From positions 1 to 40,872 of the forward strand of contig JAJRSM010000019.1 of NCBI GenBank assembly GCA_024278765.1: a stretch of DNA of 40,872 nucleotides, written 5' to 3'. Both the position numbers and the translations under genes were made by a program. Numbering within the stretch: position 1 is the stretch's first letter; every line of letters starts with the position of its first letter. Below are positions 25,339 to 34,394 of this stretch, piece after piece. Below the pieces are notes generated by a model. That model saw only the letters and a program-made list of their open reading frames with translations, was not told the origin of the DNA and did no database searches. The DNA is from Deltaproteobacteria bacterium (GTDB taxonomy: Bacteria > Desulfobacterota > GWC2-55-46 > DRQE01).

Positions 25339-26301
25339 ATGAATAAAAACTCGCTCATGGATACCAGCGTAAAGATCTCCCTTAGAGAGGCTTACGGTAA
25401 TACTCTCGTCAAGATCGGCAAGGAGCGCGCGGATTTTATAACCCTTGACGCCGATATGTGCGGAGCGACCTCTGTTGGGATCTTCCGAGATGAATTTCCT
25501 GATCGTCATATTTGTTTCGGTATAGCCGAGCAGAATATGATGGGTGCCGCTGCCGGGTTGTCTACCTTCGGTTATACTCCGATTGTAAATACTATGGCCG
25601 TCTTTGCTTCGATGCGTGCAATCGAGCAGTTTCGTACATCGGTTGCTTTTCCAAACTTTAATGTGAAGGTCGTTGGGAGTCATCAGGGAATAGGTGTTGG
25701 TAATGACGGGCCGACGCACCAGTGTATCGAGGATATCTCGATAATGCGTGCAATACCCAATACCGTAATTTTAAGCCCCGGCGATGACGTAGAGCTGGAG
25801 GCGATGATGCGTTATATGCTCGACTATAAAGGCCCGGTATATCTGCGCACAGGTAGGTTGCCTGTGGTGCGTCTCTTTGACGGCGATTATTCTTTTAAGG
25901 TGGGGCGTTGGCCCGTACTTAGAGACGGCACAGACTGTACGGTTGTAGCAAACTCCGTGATGATCGAGTTCGCGTTAGAGGCAGCCGAGATAATGAAAGC
26001 CGAAGGTGTATCAATAAAGGTCCTTAACGCATCGACTCTAAAGCCGGTAGATGAAGAGGACTTTATCGTTAAGGTCGCCGCAACCGGGTGCGTGGTAACG
26101 GCAGAGGATCATAACACTATGGGTGGGGTAGGCTCTATTGTCTCGGATATTTTATGTAAGCATCATCCGATGCCACTGGAAAAGATAGGCGTTCAGGACC
26201 GCTTCGGTGAGTCCGGCGATGCCGAAGAGTTGTTTGTCAGGTTTGGTATGACTGCCGCTGATATATGCGTCAAAGTACGAGACATCATCTTGAGGAAATA
26301 G
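25339..26301 (+). CDS. Split transketolase, C-terminal subunit, copy 1
   Basis: The ATG at 25339 follows the partner's TGA by one base and has CGGAGGG about eight bases upstream. The track's start at 25303 overlaps the previous gene and is less likely. The resulting 320 residues contain the pyrimidine-binding domain with catalytic Glu in GIAEQNMMGAAAGL, the loop SHQGIGVGNDGPTHQ, and the C-terminal domain with VVTAEDHNTMGGVGSIVSDI. It should form a heterotetramer with the preceding subunit. Confidence 0.9.
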   Translation: MNKNSLMDTSVKISLREAYGNTLVKIGKERADFITLDADMCGATSVGIFRDEFPDRHICFGIAEQNMMGAAAGLSTFGYTPIVNTMAVFASMRAIEQFRTSVAFPNFNVKVVGSHQGIGVGNDGPTHQCIEDISIMRAIPNTVILSPGDDVELEAMMRYMLDYKGPVYLRTGRLPVVRLFDGDYSFKVGRWPVLRDGTDCTVVANSVMIEFALEAAEIMKAEGVSIKVLNASTLKPVDEEDFIVKVAATGCVVTAEDHNTMGGVGSIVSDILCKHHPMPLEKIGVQDRFGESGDAEELFVRFGMTAADICVKVRDIILRK

Positions 26302-26303
26302 GT

Positions 26304-27512
26304 ATGAGGCTTTTAGCCGAGCAGGGAGTGGACTGCGCACTTTGTGGTTCAGAGAGGATCAGAGATTCTTTTCAGTGGAGAGAGTTTATTTCTACTCCAC
26401 CTGGTATCGAGTCGGTTGGTATGAATGTTTTTATCTGTGATGGCTGCGGTTTTATTTTTTTAAACCCACAGCCGGATGCGGAATTGCTGGATTATTACTA
26501 CCGTACAAATGAAAAAAAACTGATCGAAGGGCCGAGTCTTTATTATAGAGAACAACAGGTCGAGTTCATAGCATCATTGGTCAAGTCACGCGGTAATGCC
26601 TTTGACGCCGGGTGTTTTGACGGGACGTTTCTACATTACCTGAAGGAGGCGGGCTGGAGCGTCAGCGGTTGCGACCTTAATGAGGCGGCGCTTGAGGTGT
26701 GCAGGACCAGATACGGGATCGAGACGCAGAAAGGCGCAATAGATAATGTGGTGCTGGAGGACGGCAGCATTGACCTCTTGACCTTTGTTCATTTTCTTGA
26801 ACATGTGACGGACCCAAACAAGGTCTTTGAGTGGTCTCGTCGGAAGCTCGCCGAAGGCGGTCATCTGTATATTATGGTGCCGGACGCAGAGAGGATGTTC
26901 TCTAATTCTATCTACGGGTTTTTTAGTTTTCCGCATATTAATTATTTTACGCTGGTTTCGTTAAAGAATTACCTCGTAAAGCATGGTTTTGATATCGTCA
27001 GTGCAAGGGCAAAAGAAGACTTTGAGTTTATTGAACTCATAGCCAGAAAGAGCGGTGAGAATAAAGAAGTTAAATTGTTGAATGATTACGAATCAGCCTC
27101 TGTTTTTATGGCCAGGTATGCAAAAAAGTGGCAGAAGGGCCTGGATGATTTTATAGGTCGTTTCGTAGACGGTAAAAAGCGTTGGATTGAAAAAAAGTCT
27201 AAAGTCTTGTTGTGGGGCGCAGGTATTCATACCTCTAAAGTCTTTTCTTATCTACCGCTTGATGATGACGATTTAAAGCTTATCGGGATAATAGATAATG
27301 ATGATTCAATCCAGGGCGGGGAGTCCTGCGGGCTAATGGTCTATTCCCCTGCCGAGTTAGGTGTGTTAAAGCCGGATGTAATTCTTGTATCATCTTATTG
27401 GTACGCCGAGGAAATAGGGCGAGAGCTGCGCGAAGAGATGAACTATAAAGGTGAGATCTTTTATTTTTACGGCAGGCCTACAAAGGGGCATCCGATAGCA
27501 AGGGATTATTAA
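26304..27512 (+). CDS. Three-domain sugar C-methyltransferase-like protein, second copy
   Basis: With the start at ATG 26304 (two bases after the transketolase stop; the track's 26265 lies inside that gene) the protein has 402 residues. It shows four Cys in two CxxC pairs (11/14 and 45/48) and a SAM domain with AFDAGCFDGTFLHYLKEAG and LTFVHFLEHVTDPNKV. HINYFTLVSLKNYLVKHGF follows, and the C-terminal domain opens VLLWGAGIHTSKVFSYL. It has the same architecture as the gene at 19557 but a clearly different sequence. It may add a methyl branch to a keto-sugar after the transketolase step. Confidence 0.82.
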   Translation: MRLLAEQGVDCALCGSERIRDSFQWREFISTPPGIESVGMNVFICDGCGFIFLNPQPDAELLDYYYRTNEKKLIEGPSLYYREQQVEFIASLVKSRGNAFDAGCFDGTFLHYLKEAGWSVSGCDLNEAALEVCRTRYGIETQKGAIDNVVLEDGSIDLLTFVHFLEHVTDPNKVFEWSRRKLAEGGHLYIMVPDAERMFSNSIYGFFSFPHINYFTLVSLKNYLVKHGFDIVSARAKEDFEFIELIARKSGENKEVKLLNDYESASVFMARYAKKWQKGLDDFIGRFVDGKKRWIEKKSKVLLWGAGIHTSKVFSYLPLDDDDLKLIGIIDNDDSIQGGESCGLMVYSPAELGVLKPDVILVSSYWYAEEIGRELREEMNYKGEIFYFYGRPTKGHPIARDY

Positions 27513-27517
27513 TAATT

Positions 27518-28906
27518 ATGTCGGAGAAGAAATATAAATTCAAGGTCCTTCTTATCTGGCCTTACAACCAGCATGCACTGGATATTCTGGAGCTCTATCC
27601 GCTGGGGCTAGGATACATCTATGCCAATATAGATAAAGACCGGTATGAGGTCTCTGTGATGGACTGTACTATTGATGCCACCTCGCCGGACTCGGAGCGT
27701 TTTGCCGCAGATCTTCGCCAGCTAAAGCCGGATCTAGTTGGTATTTCATTTTGGAGTAGTAATACAGATGCCGTACGCACCACGGTAGATGCCGTGCGCA
27801 GGGAATGCCCTGGGGCTACCGTGGTCTTTGGCGGTCCGCATGCAACGACCTACGGTGAGTATGAGGTCAGAAACAATAACGTAGATTATGTTATAGCCGC
27901 TGAGGGTGAGAGGTCTTTTCCGATGCTGCTCGATGCGATCTCAGGCGGGGGCGAGGATCTTTCATCAATACCTGGGCTGGTCTTTAAAGATAAAAAAGGC
28001 GAGATCTGTTCATCTCCAGTAGACTTTGAAGATGACCTTGATCTGCTTGGCGATATTGATTACGAGGCTATGCGGCTTAAGGATTATCATAGGGCAGGCT
28101 ACGTATATTCCGGCCCTGCTGTCGTCCATCATGGGAGGTTGACGGCACTTATGCTTGCCACCCGTGGCTGTGCATTTAGGTGTAAGTTCTGCTCGGCGAC
28201 ATTGCTGAGCGGAAAAAAACTCAGGGTTCATTCTCCTGCCTATATAGTGAGGACTATAAAAAACCTTTATGACAACTTTGGCGTTAAGGTCGCAACCCTT
28301 GGTGACGATAATTTTACTCTAAATACCGGCTATGCTATAGAGCTCTGCGAGGCCATCATTGAGCTTGGTCTGGATGACCTTGTGATGACTGCTCCGAACG
28401 GGATACGTATGTCGGGGCTAACGCAAGAGTTGCTTGATAAGATGGTAGAGGCGGGCTTTGAAGAGGTAACGGTCGCCCCGGAGTCGGGTTCGCCAAAAAC
28501 TCTGGAGAGGATGCAGAAGGATGTAAGGTTAGAACTCGTAGCAGGTGCGGTGGATATGTGTCACGCAGCCGGGCTTAAGGTCAAGGCTAATTTCATTATC
28601 GGTTATCCCGGCGAGACAGAGGCTGATCTAAAGATGACCGAAGACTTAATTATGAACAATGACTTTGATCAGATAGGGCTTTGTTTTTTTCAACCGCTTC
28701 CGGGCACACCTATCTTTAACGAGCTGCTCGCTGCCGCTGAGATAGATGAATCTTTTATCCCGGGCCGTTACAATCAGTGTACGTATTTTCCACGTACCGT
28801 TGATAAGGTTATTCTCTGTGATGCCTTTAACCGCATAATGAATGGCTTTAGAGACAAGAAAGGCTGGAAATACGAGAACGCCAAGGTAGGTTCAATCAGG
28901 GTATGA
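27518..28906 (+). CDS. B12-binding-domain radical SAM protein
   Basis: The 462-residue protein begins with a cobalamin-binding-type Rossmann domain (about 8-145; LYPLGLGYIYANI, LVGISFWSSNT, TVVFGGPHATTY). A radical SAM barrel follows, with the iron-sulphur motif C218-AFR-C222-KF-C225. VTVAPESGSPKTLERMQKDV and FIIGYPGETEADLKMTEDLI complete the class-B pattern. The DxHxxG motif that ligates cobalt from below is not seen, as in many family members. Class B enzymes often methylate unreactive carbon or phosphorus; others rearrange carbon skeletons. In this cluster a sugar-carbon modification is likely. The MDR gene starts ten bases downstream. Confidence 0.88.
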   Translation: MSEKKYKFKVLLIWPYNQHALDILELYPLGLGYIYANIDKDRYEVSVMDCTIDATSPDSERFAADLRQLKPDLVGISFWSSNTDAVRTTVDAVRRECPGATVVFGGPHATTYGEYEVRNNNVDYVIAAEGERSFPMLLDAISGGGEDLSSIPGLVFKDKKGEICSSPVDFEDDLDLLGDIDYEAMRLKDYHRAGYVYSGPAVVHHGRLTALMLATRGCAFRCKFCSATLLSGKKLRVHSPAYIVRTIKNLYDNFGVKVATLGDDNFTLNTGYAIELCEAIIELGLDDLVMTAPNGIRMSGLTQELLDKMVEAGFEEVTVAPESGSPKTLERMQKDVRLELVAGAVDMCHAAGLKVKANFIIGYPGETEADLKMTEDLIMNNDFDQIGLCFFQPLPGTPIFNELLAAAEIDESFIPGRYNQCTYFPRTVDKVILCDAFNRIMNGFRDKKGWKYENAKVGSIRV

Positions 28907-28916
28907 GGAGGTGTTT

Positions 28917-29993
28917 GTGAAGATTAGATCTGCGGTCTTGGTCGCTCCGCGCAAGATTGAAATAATAGAAAATGACGCGCCGAAGCTTGCTGTTTCTGAG
29001 GTGATGGTAGAGGTCGTAGCAAGCGGGGTCTGCACCAGCGAGCTGCCTGTTTATACGGGAGCTAGCGCGGGTGCGGGCGGAGTGTCATTTAGATACGCAA
29101 AATACCCGTGCTCGCTCGGTCATGAGGTCTCGGGAGTCGTTGTTGATACCGGCCCTTGTGTTGACGCGCTTAAAGTCGGCGACAGGGTAACAGGTGTTGC
29201 CTATAGAAGTTCTGGTTTTGCAACGCACGTAATCGAAGACCAGGCCCTTTTTGTAAAGGCCCCTGATAGCGTGCCGCTAGAGCATGCCCTTGGTGAGCCG
29301 CTAATGGCCGTGACCAATATAGTAAGGATGGCAGAGGCAGGCTTCGGCGATTTTGTCTTGATCGTCGGTGACGGCTTTATGTCGCTGCTGACTATTGCCG
29401 CATTGAGTCGGTATCCTTTGAAAGAACTCGTTACAGTAGGCCATCATGACAGTCGACTTGAACTGGCCAAAGAGTTTGGCGCAACGCACGTGATAAACTC
29501 CAATAAGATAGATCCGTACTGGGAGGTAAGGCGCATGATCGACGGCGAGGGCCACGACCCGGACGAGACCCTGTGGCGGGCCGGGGTGGACGTAGCATTT
29601 GATTTTGCCGGTAATATGGCGGCACTGAAGCTATGCGCGAGCCTTTGTAAACCAAAGCAGCGTGCAAAGCTTATGATGCCGTCTTTCTATGGCCCGGAAC
29701 CATTCGATATCGGTCATTATCTGATGAACAGAGCCCCATCGCTTATTGCGTGCCATCCTGCTCATTCCAGGGATATTATCGATGATCTTGGCCGTGCCCT
29801 TTGGGCACTTGATAACGGTACATTTGATATGACCCCGCTTATCACGCATGCTTACAAGCTGGAAGAGACAGCCCTTGCCTTGGAGGCGAGTATTACAAGA
29901 GCCGACGGCTATATAAAGGGAATTGTTGTGCCTGATTTTTCAAGGCTTGAATCAAAAGGCACTTATAAAACAACAGGGGATGTTTTTGGTTAA
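28917..29993 (+). CDS. Zinc-dependent MDR alcohol dehydrogenase-like protein
   Basis: The track's GTG at 28911 overlaps the ribosome-binding site GAGGAGGT; GTG at 28917 has better spacing and gives 358 residues. The catalytic zinc site is present (Cys in SGVCTSEL and Glu with His in LGHEVSGVV). The four-Cys structural-zinc lobe is missing, as in sorbitol/threonine-dehydrogenase-like and quinone-reductase-like members. The cofactor domain has VLIVGDGFMSLLTIAALSR. It probably oxidises or reduces a sugar hydroxyl or carbonyl. Its 3' end overlaps the next gene. Confidence 0.82.
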   Translation: MKIRSAVLVAPRKIEIIENDAPKLAVSEVMVEVVASGVCTSELPVYTGASAGAGGVSFRYAKYPCSLGHEVSGVVVDTGPCVDALKVGDRVTGVAYRSSGFATHVIEDQALFVKAPDSVPLEHALGEPLMAVTNIVRMAEAGFGDFVLIVGDGFMSLLTIAALSRYPLKELVTVGHHDSRLELAKEFGATHVINSNKIDPYWEVRRMIDGEGHDPDETLWRAGVDVAFDFAGNMAALKLCASLCKPKQRAKLMMPSFYGPEPFDIGHYLMNRAPSLIACHPAHSRDIIDDLGRALWALDNGTFDMTPLITHAYKLEETALALEASITRADGYIKGIVVPDFSRLESKGTYKTTGDVFG

Positions 29994-31158
29994 GAATCTT
30001 TTGATACAGGTACACTGGACTGATCTTGAGGGTTATAGGGAACTTATTAAAGGCCCTGTCCTGGGACTTCTTGCAGAGGTTTCTGAAAAGTTTGATAATG
30101 TAGTACTGGTCTGTGCTGATACGCCTGAGAATAAAGCCGTAGAAGAGTTTGCCGCGCGTCATTCTTTAAAGTGTTTTAAGGGCGCGGATACAGATATTCT
30201 GAGGCGTTTTAAGGACTGCATGGACGAATATTCTATGGCCAGTGCCGCGCGGATCCTGCTTTACTGGTTTATGGTTGATGTGCCGTATCTGATTAGATGT
30301 CTGGATGCTCTGGAGGGGGCAAAGGCAGATTATCTCTCAATGCCCATAGACTTTGATGCCAAGTTCGGTGGCGACGTCTTTGCTTATTCTTTTTTATCTA
30401 AGGCAGAGGCCCTTCTTTCTGGCACAAAGAGCAAAGATCATGCTCGTTATCTTTTCTGTCCGTGGGCATTGACAGAGCTTAATCCTGAGGCCTTTGTTTT
30501 TGCGGACTCTCCAGAGGTCCCAAGCTACGGCAAGGAAAGGCTTGATGAAATTAGAAAGATTGTTGATGCCGCATACCCAGAGCGAGCACCGGGGACAGAG
30601 GTTAGTGATTATGAGTTTGCGGCGTCTTTTTTAGGTGAAGCCGCAGAAGATATCGCTGATATCTCATGCGGCTTTGGTGTCGGAACTGAGTACCTTGCAA
30701 TTCGTTTTAAGAGTGTAGTTGGTATAGATTATGATAAAGCGGTAATAGATAAGAATATAAAAAGGACGGGTGAGCTTGAAAACCTCGTTTTTCGCGCAGG
30801 CGACGCTACTGATCAGGGGCTTTTTAAGGCGGCGAGCCTCTCAGCGGTTATCTCTATGCACTCGATGGAGCATTTTCCGGATGACGAGGCCTTTTTAGAG
30901 AATTGCTCACGGTGGTTGCGCCAGGATGGCGTTATGGTTCTGGAGGTCCCGCTGCGCTATAAATATCCATTTGCAACGGACTGGGCTCCGATTGGCTCGG
31001 CCCATATACGTGAGTATACAAAGGCCGGGCTGCGGTCGTTATGCGAAAGGTATTTTAAGATAGAGAAGAGTTTTGGGGTTACTCGCGGGCTTTACCTGGC
31101 CCCGGAGATGGCCCGTAATGCAGTGCTTTTGGTGATGAAAAACAAGAGGTGCGACTAA
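29980..31158 (+). CDS. Fusion of an SpsF-like domain lacking its active-site signature with a SAM methyltransferase
   Basis: The start is probably ATG 29980 (AGGGG directly before) or TTG 29986; the track's 29923 is deep in the previous gene. About 392 residues form two domains. Residues ~1-190 follow the SpsF-type nucleotidyltransferase at 12989: NLLIQ, then FDNVVLVCADTPENKAVEEF and KCFKGADTDILRRFKDCMDE. The signature QARMGSTRLPGK has become QVHWTDLEGYRE, and SDCPLLDP has become WFMVDVPYLI, so catalysis is unlikely. Residues ~200-390 are a methyltransferase with ADISCGFGVGTEYLA and ISMHSMEHFPDDEAFLENC. The first domain may bind the CMP-sugar for the second; that is inference. The ATP-grasp gene downstream overlaps it by ten bases. 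Confidence 0.75.
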   Translation: MFLVKNLLIQVHWTDLEGYRELIKGPVLGLLAEVSEKFDNVVLVCADTPENKAVEEFAARHSLKCFKGADTDILRRFKDCMDEYSMASAARILLYWFMVDVPYLIRCLDALEGAKADYLSMPIDFDAKFGGDVFAYSFLSKAEALLSGTKSKDHARYLFCPWALTELNPEAFVFADSPEVPSYGKERLDEIRKIVDAAYPERAPGTEVSDYEFAASFLGEAAEDIADISCGFGVGTEYLAIRFKSVVGIDYDKAVIDKNIKRTGELENLVFRAGDATDQGLFKAASLSAVISMHSMEHFPDDEAFLENCSRWLRQDGVMVLEVPLRYKYPFATDWAPIGSAHIREYTKAGLRSLCERYFKIEKSFGVTRGLYLAPEMARNAVLLVMKNKRCD

Positions 31159-32378
31159 TCAGTAAGAGGTTACTTATAATCGGCGGTGGTATTGAGCAGG
31201 TCCGTGCCTACGAGCTTGCCCGTGAGATGGGGTTGTTTCTGGTCGGCTCGGATAGATCGCCGGATGCACCGGCCTTGAAACTTGCCGATGATAAGATAAT
31301 CGCCAGTACAAGAGATCCGAGAGCGAGCCTTAAGGCAGTTTTAGAGTTTAATGAGGACCAAAAGATAGACGGCGTCATGACGCTAGCCAATGACGTACCG
31401 CTGACCGTTGCTACTATCGCTACCAGTCTTGGTCTGCCGGGTATATCAATTGCTTCGGCTCGGCTTGCAGCAGATAAACTTTTAATGAAGCAGGCTTTTA
31501 GCCGTGCTGGCGTGCCTGTGCCGGAGTTTAGAGAGGTTTTCTCAGCTGAAGACCTAAAGGTTGCGATAAAGGACTGGGGCTATCCCATCGTGATTAAGCC
31601 AAATGACGGTAGGGGCTCGCGTGGTGTCCTAAAATTAACCGCAGGGGTTGATCTTTCGTGGGCCTACGCACATGCAAAGGATAATTCCGATAGCGGTCGT
31701 GTTATCGTAGAGGATTTTATAGAAGGTACGCAGTATAGTACTGAATCTATGGTATATAAAGGTTGCTGCTATACGGCCTGTATCTCAGAGCGTAACTACG
31801 AACTTATCGATAAATACGCACCGAATATAATAGAGAACGGCGGGACCTTACCGGCTGATATTAATGAAGCCACCTCGCATGCGATAGAAGACGTTGTCGC
31901 CAGTGCTGCTTGCGCAATGGGGATTAATAACGGTACGGTAAAGGGTGATATAATAATGACCCCGGAAGGCCCGCTTGTCATTGAGCTAGCTGCAAGATTA
32001 AGCGGCGGCTATCTTTGTACTGATCAGATCCCGCTTGCCCGTGGTGTGGACCTTGTTCGCCAGACCATAAAGCTTGCTCTGGGGCAAGAACTGGATACGG
32101 CTGAGCTCGTGGCTGAAGATATCTGCAAGCTCGGGATAAGGTACTTCTTCCCTGAGCCCGGGTGTATTGAAAAAATAGAGGGCTTTGAAGAACTATCGGG
32201 TCTGGAGTGGGTCTCAAAGAAGATGCTATTTCTGGGCGTCGGTGATATAGTTGAGTCGCCCTCTAACCATACAAAAAGAGTTGGCTTTGTTCACGCAAAA
32301 GGCAATACATTTCAAGAGGCAACGCAGCGTGCAATAGAGGCCGCGGCGATGGTACGGATCGAGACCGTGCCTTTATAA
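31149..32378 (+). CDS. ATP-grasp ligase-like protein 3
   Basis: The 409-residue protein has the pre-domain LLIIGGGIEQVRAYELAREM and DRSPDAPALKLADDKI, the lid YPIVIKPNDGRGSRGVLK and the intact metal strand LVIELAARLSGGYLCTDQIP. It is most like the protein encoded at 35165, sharing ARLSGG-x-x-CTDQIPLA-x-GVDL, and the two are probably duplicates with different substrates. The family forms amide or similar bonds with ATP. The start, GTG at 31149, overlaps the upstream gene by ten bases, so translation is probably coupled. Confidence 0.85.
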   Translation: MRLISKRLLIIGGGIEQVRAYELAREMGLFLVGSDRSPDAPALKLADDKIIASTRDPRASLKAVLEFNEDQKIDGVMTLANDVPLTVATIATSLGLPGISIASARLAADKLLMKQAFSRAGVPVPEFREVFSAEDLKVAIKDWGYPIVIKPNDGRGSRGVLKLTAGVDLSWAYAHAKDNSDSGRVIVEDFIEGTQYSTESMVYKGCCYTACISERNYELIDKYAPNIIENGGTLPADINEATSHAIEDVVASAACAMGINNGTVKGDIIMTPEGPLVIELAARLSGGYLCTDQIPLARGVDLVRQTIKLALGQELDTAELVAEDICKLGIRYFFPEPGCIEKIEGFEELSGLEWVSKKMLFLGVGDIVESPSNHTKRVGFVHAKGNTFQEATQRAIEAAAMVRIETVPL

Positions 32379-32580
32379 GGTCTTTTTAAGGGCGACTATG
32401 ATTAGTATTAAAGAGGAATAACTAAATAGTATTTATCAGCAGAGTTGCAGAAGATATGAGGTTTTGAAGAAATGACTTAAAGGCCTGAGGCCTGTGTGCT
32501 GAGCGAGAGATTTATTAAGTGGCAGGTACGGGGTAGCGGGTTTGATGGCGATCTTTATAAAAACAAAAGGAGTAAGATAA

Positions 32581-33429
32581 ATGACTTTACTAGATTTTAA
32601 TACAGGTAAGATGTTGAAAGAAAAAGCGGCTGAGCTGAGGCGACATATTATAGTTATGAACTGTTATGCTGGCTCGGGGCATCCGGGAGGTGCGCTCTCT
32701 GCCGTTGAAATTATAACGAGTCTTTTTCATGACGAAATGAACTTTACCGTTGCAAATAAAAACTCTCCCAGCAGAGATAGGTTTGTATTATCAAAGGGCC
32801 ATGCATGTATGGCTCTATACGGTGCTCTGGCTCAGTGCGGTTTTATCTCTACTGATGAGTTTAAAGGTCTTCGTCAGATCGGCGGTAAGTTACAGGGCCA
32901 TCCTGATATGCAAAAGACCACAGGTGTAGAGTTTAACTCTGGCTCGCTGGGCCATGGCCTGTCATTTGCCCTAGGGGTTGCGCTCGGTGCTAAGTTTAAA
33001 AGGGAAAAGTTTCGCGTCTATACCTTGCTTGGCGATGGTGAACTGAATGAAGGGCAAGTCTGGGAGGCTTTCATGTTCGGTGCGCATTATCAGTTGGATA
33101 ATCTGGTAGCCATTATTGATCATAATAAACTCCAGAGCGATGCTGAGTGCGATAAGGTAACGGCACTTTCTCCGCTTCTTGATAAGCTTACGGCATTTGG
33201 TTGGAATGTAATTGAAATAGACGGTCATGATTTTTCTGCTATATCTGCTGCTCTTTATACGGCACGTAGGGCTAAAAAACGCCCTACGGTTATAGTTGCT
33301 AATACAATTAAGGGAAAGGGGATATCATTTATGGAAAATGTGCCGAAGTGGCACGGCAGTCTTGCGCCTGAGGGAGAAGAGCGAGAGATTGCTCTGAAAG
33401 AATGCGGCTACGAAGGCGGTGATCTATGA
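32581..33429 (+). CDS. Split transketolase, N-terminal (TPP-binding) subunit, copy 2
   Basis: The 282 residues show SGHPGGALSAVEIITSLFH, LSKGHACMALYGALAQCG and the TPP motif GDGELNEGQVWE with IDHNKLQSD. It is a paralogue of the gene at 24474. The AAAGGAG ribosome-binding site precedes ATG 32581. It ends in an ATGA overlap with its partner subunit. A second split transketolase in one cluster suggests two separate C2-transfer steps or two alternative acceptors. Confidence 0.92.
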   Translation: MTLLDFNTGKMLKEKAAELRRHIIVMNCYAGSGHPGGALSAVEIITSLFHDEMNFTVANKNSPSRDRFVLSKGHACMALYGALAQCGFISTDEFKGLRQIGGKLQGHPDMQKTTGVEFNSGSLGHGLSFALGVALGAKFKREKFRVYTLLGDGELNEGQVWEAFMFGAHYQLDNLVAIIDHNKLQSDAECDKVTALSPLLDKLTAFGWNVIEIDGHDFSAISAALYTARRAKKRPTVIVANTIKGKGISFMENVPKWHGSLAPEGEEREIALKECGYEGGDL

Positions 33430-34361
33430 TTTCGATGAGAGACGCTTTTGGCCAGGCTTTGGTCGAGCTTGGAAAGATAAGAAATGACTTTGTCGTGCTT
33501 GATGCGGACGTAGCCGGTGGCACTGGGACGTTGCCTTTTCGTGAGGCCTTCCCCAATAGATTTATTCAGTGCGGTATAGCCGAGCAGAATATGGTAAGTA
33601 TGGCAGCCGGCTTTTCAACAAGTGGTCTGATCCCTATCGTGACCTGTTACTCTGTCTTTGCATCTATGCGCGCCATCGAACAGGCACGTAACTCGGTAGC
33701 CTATCCAAAGTTTAATGTAAAGATAATCGCAAGCCACGTAGGCCTTGACGTCGGCCCGGACGGCCCCTCGCATCAGGCGATGGAGGACCTTGCTATATTC
33801 AGATCCATACCGAACTTCAGGGTCGTGTCCCCGGCTGATCCAACTGAGCTTAAAAAAGCTTTACCATCAATACTGAGCAGTGACGGCCCTGTCTATATGC
33901 GTACAGGGAGAAGCCCGCTACCGACGATCTTTGATGAGGATATAGGCTTTAGGATAGGTAAGGCAATGATTGTTCGCGACGGTGTGGATTGTACAATTAT
34001 AGCCGTTGGAGTTATGGTCGCACGCGCCCTTGTTGCGGCAGGAGAGCTTGAGGCAGACGGTATAAAGTGTCGAGTCGTTAATATGTCTACGATCAAGCCA
34101 ATTGATATGGCGGTTATTAAAGACTCAGCAGAGAAGACCGGTGCTATAGTTACGGCAGAGGACCATAATATTATAGGTGGGCTTGGCGGTGCTGTGGCCG
34201 AAGTGCTCGGTGAGATCTGCCCTGTGCCAATGCAGCGCGTCGGTATAAAAGACCGTTTCGCAGAGTCCGGCGATCCAGAGGCTCTGGCAACAAAATACGG
34301 CTTGGATAGCCGCACCATAAAGGCCGCTGTCCTGAGGGTGATAAAGAGAAAGAAAAGTTAA
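33426..34361 (+). CDS. Split transketolase, C-terminal subunit, copy 2
   Basis: The 311-residue partner overlaps the preceding subunit by four bases (ATGA). It has the catalytic Glu in CGIAEQNMVSMAAGFS, the loop SHVGLDVGPDGPSHQAMEDL and the C-terminal IVTAEDHNIIGGLGGAVAEV. All residues expected of an active pyrimidine domain appear intact. An SDR gene follows 33 bases downstream. Confidence 0.92.
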   Translation: MISMRDAFGQALVELGKIRNDFVVLDADVAGGTGTLPFREAFPNRFIQCGIAEQNMVSMAAGFSTSGLIPIVTCYSVFASMRAIEQARNSVAYPKFNVKIIASHVGLDVGPDGPSHQAMEDLAIFRSIPNFRVVSPADPTELKKALPSILSSDGPVYMRTGRSPLPTIFDEDIGFRIGKAMIVRDGVDCTIIAVGVMVARALVAAGELEADGIKCRVVNMSTIKPIDMAVIKDSAEKTGAIVTAEDHNIIGGLGGAVAEVLGEICPVPMQRVGIKDRFAESGDPEALATKYGLDSRTIKAAVLRVIKRKKS

Positions 34362-34394
34362 AGACCTTTAAAAGCTAAAAGGAAGGCATCTGTT

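Noticed and set aside
29923-29979. Upstream start for the fused methyltransferase.
   Set aside because: It lies within the MDR gene, and the extra 19 residues have no domain character.
32379-32580. Gap between ATP-grasp 3 and transketolase 2 as a promoter or small gene region.
   Set aside because: Only weak -10-like hexamers, a short AGGCCTGAGGCCT repeat and tiny ORFs are seen; nothing supports a feature.
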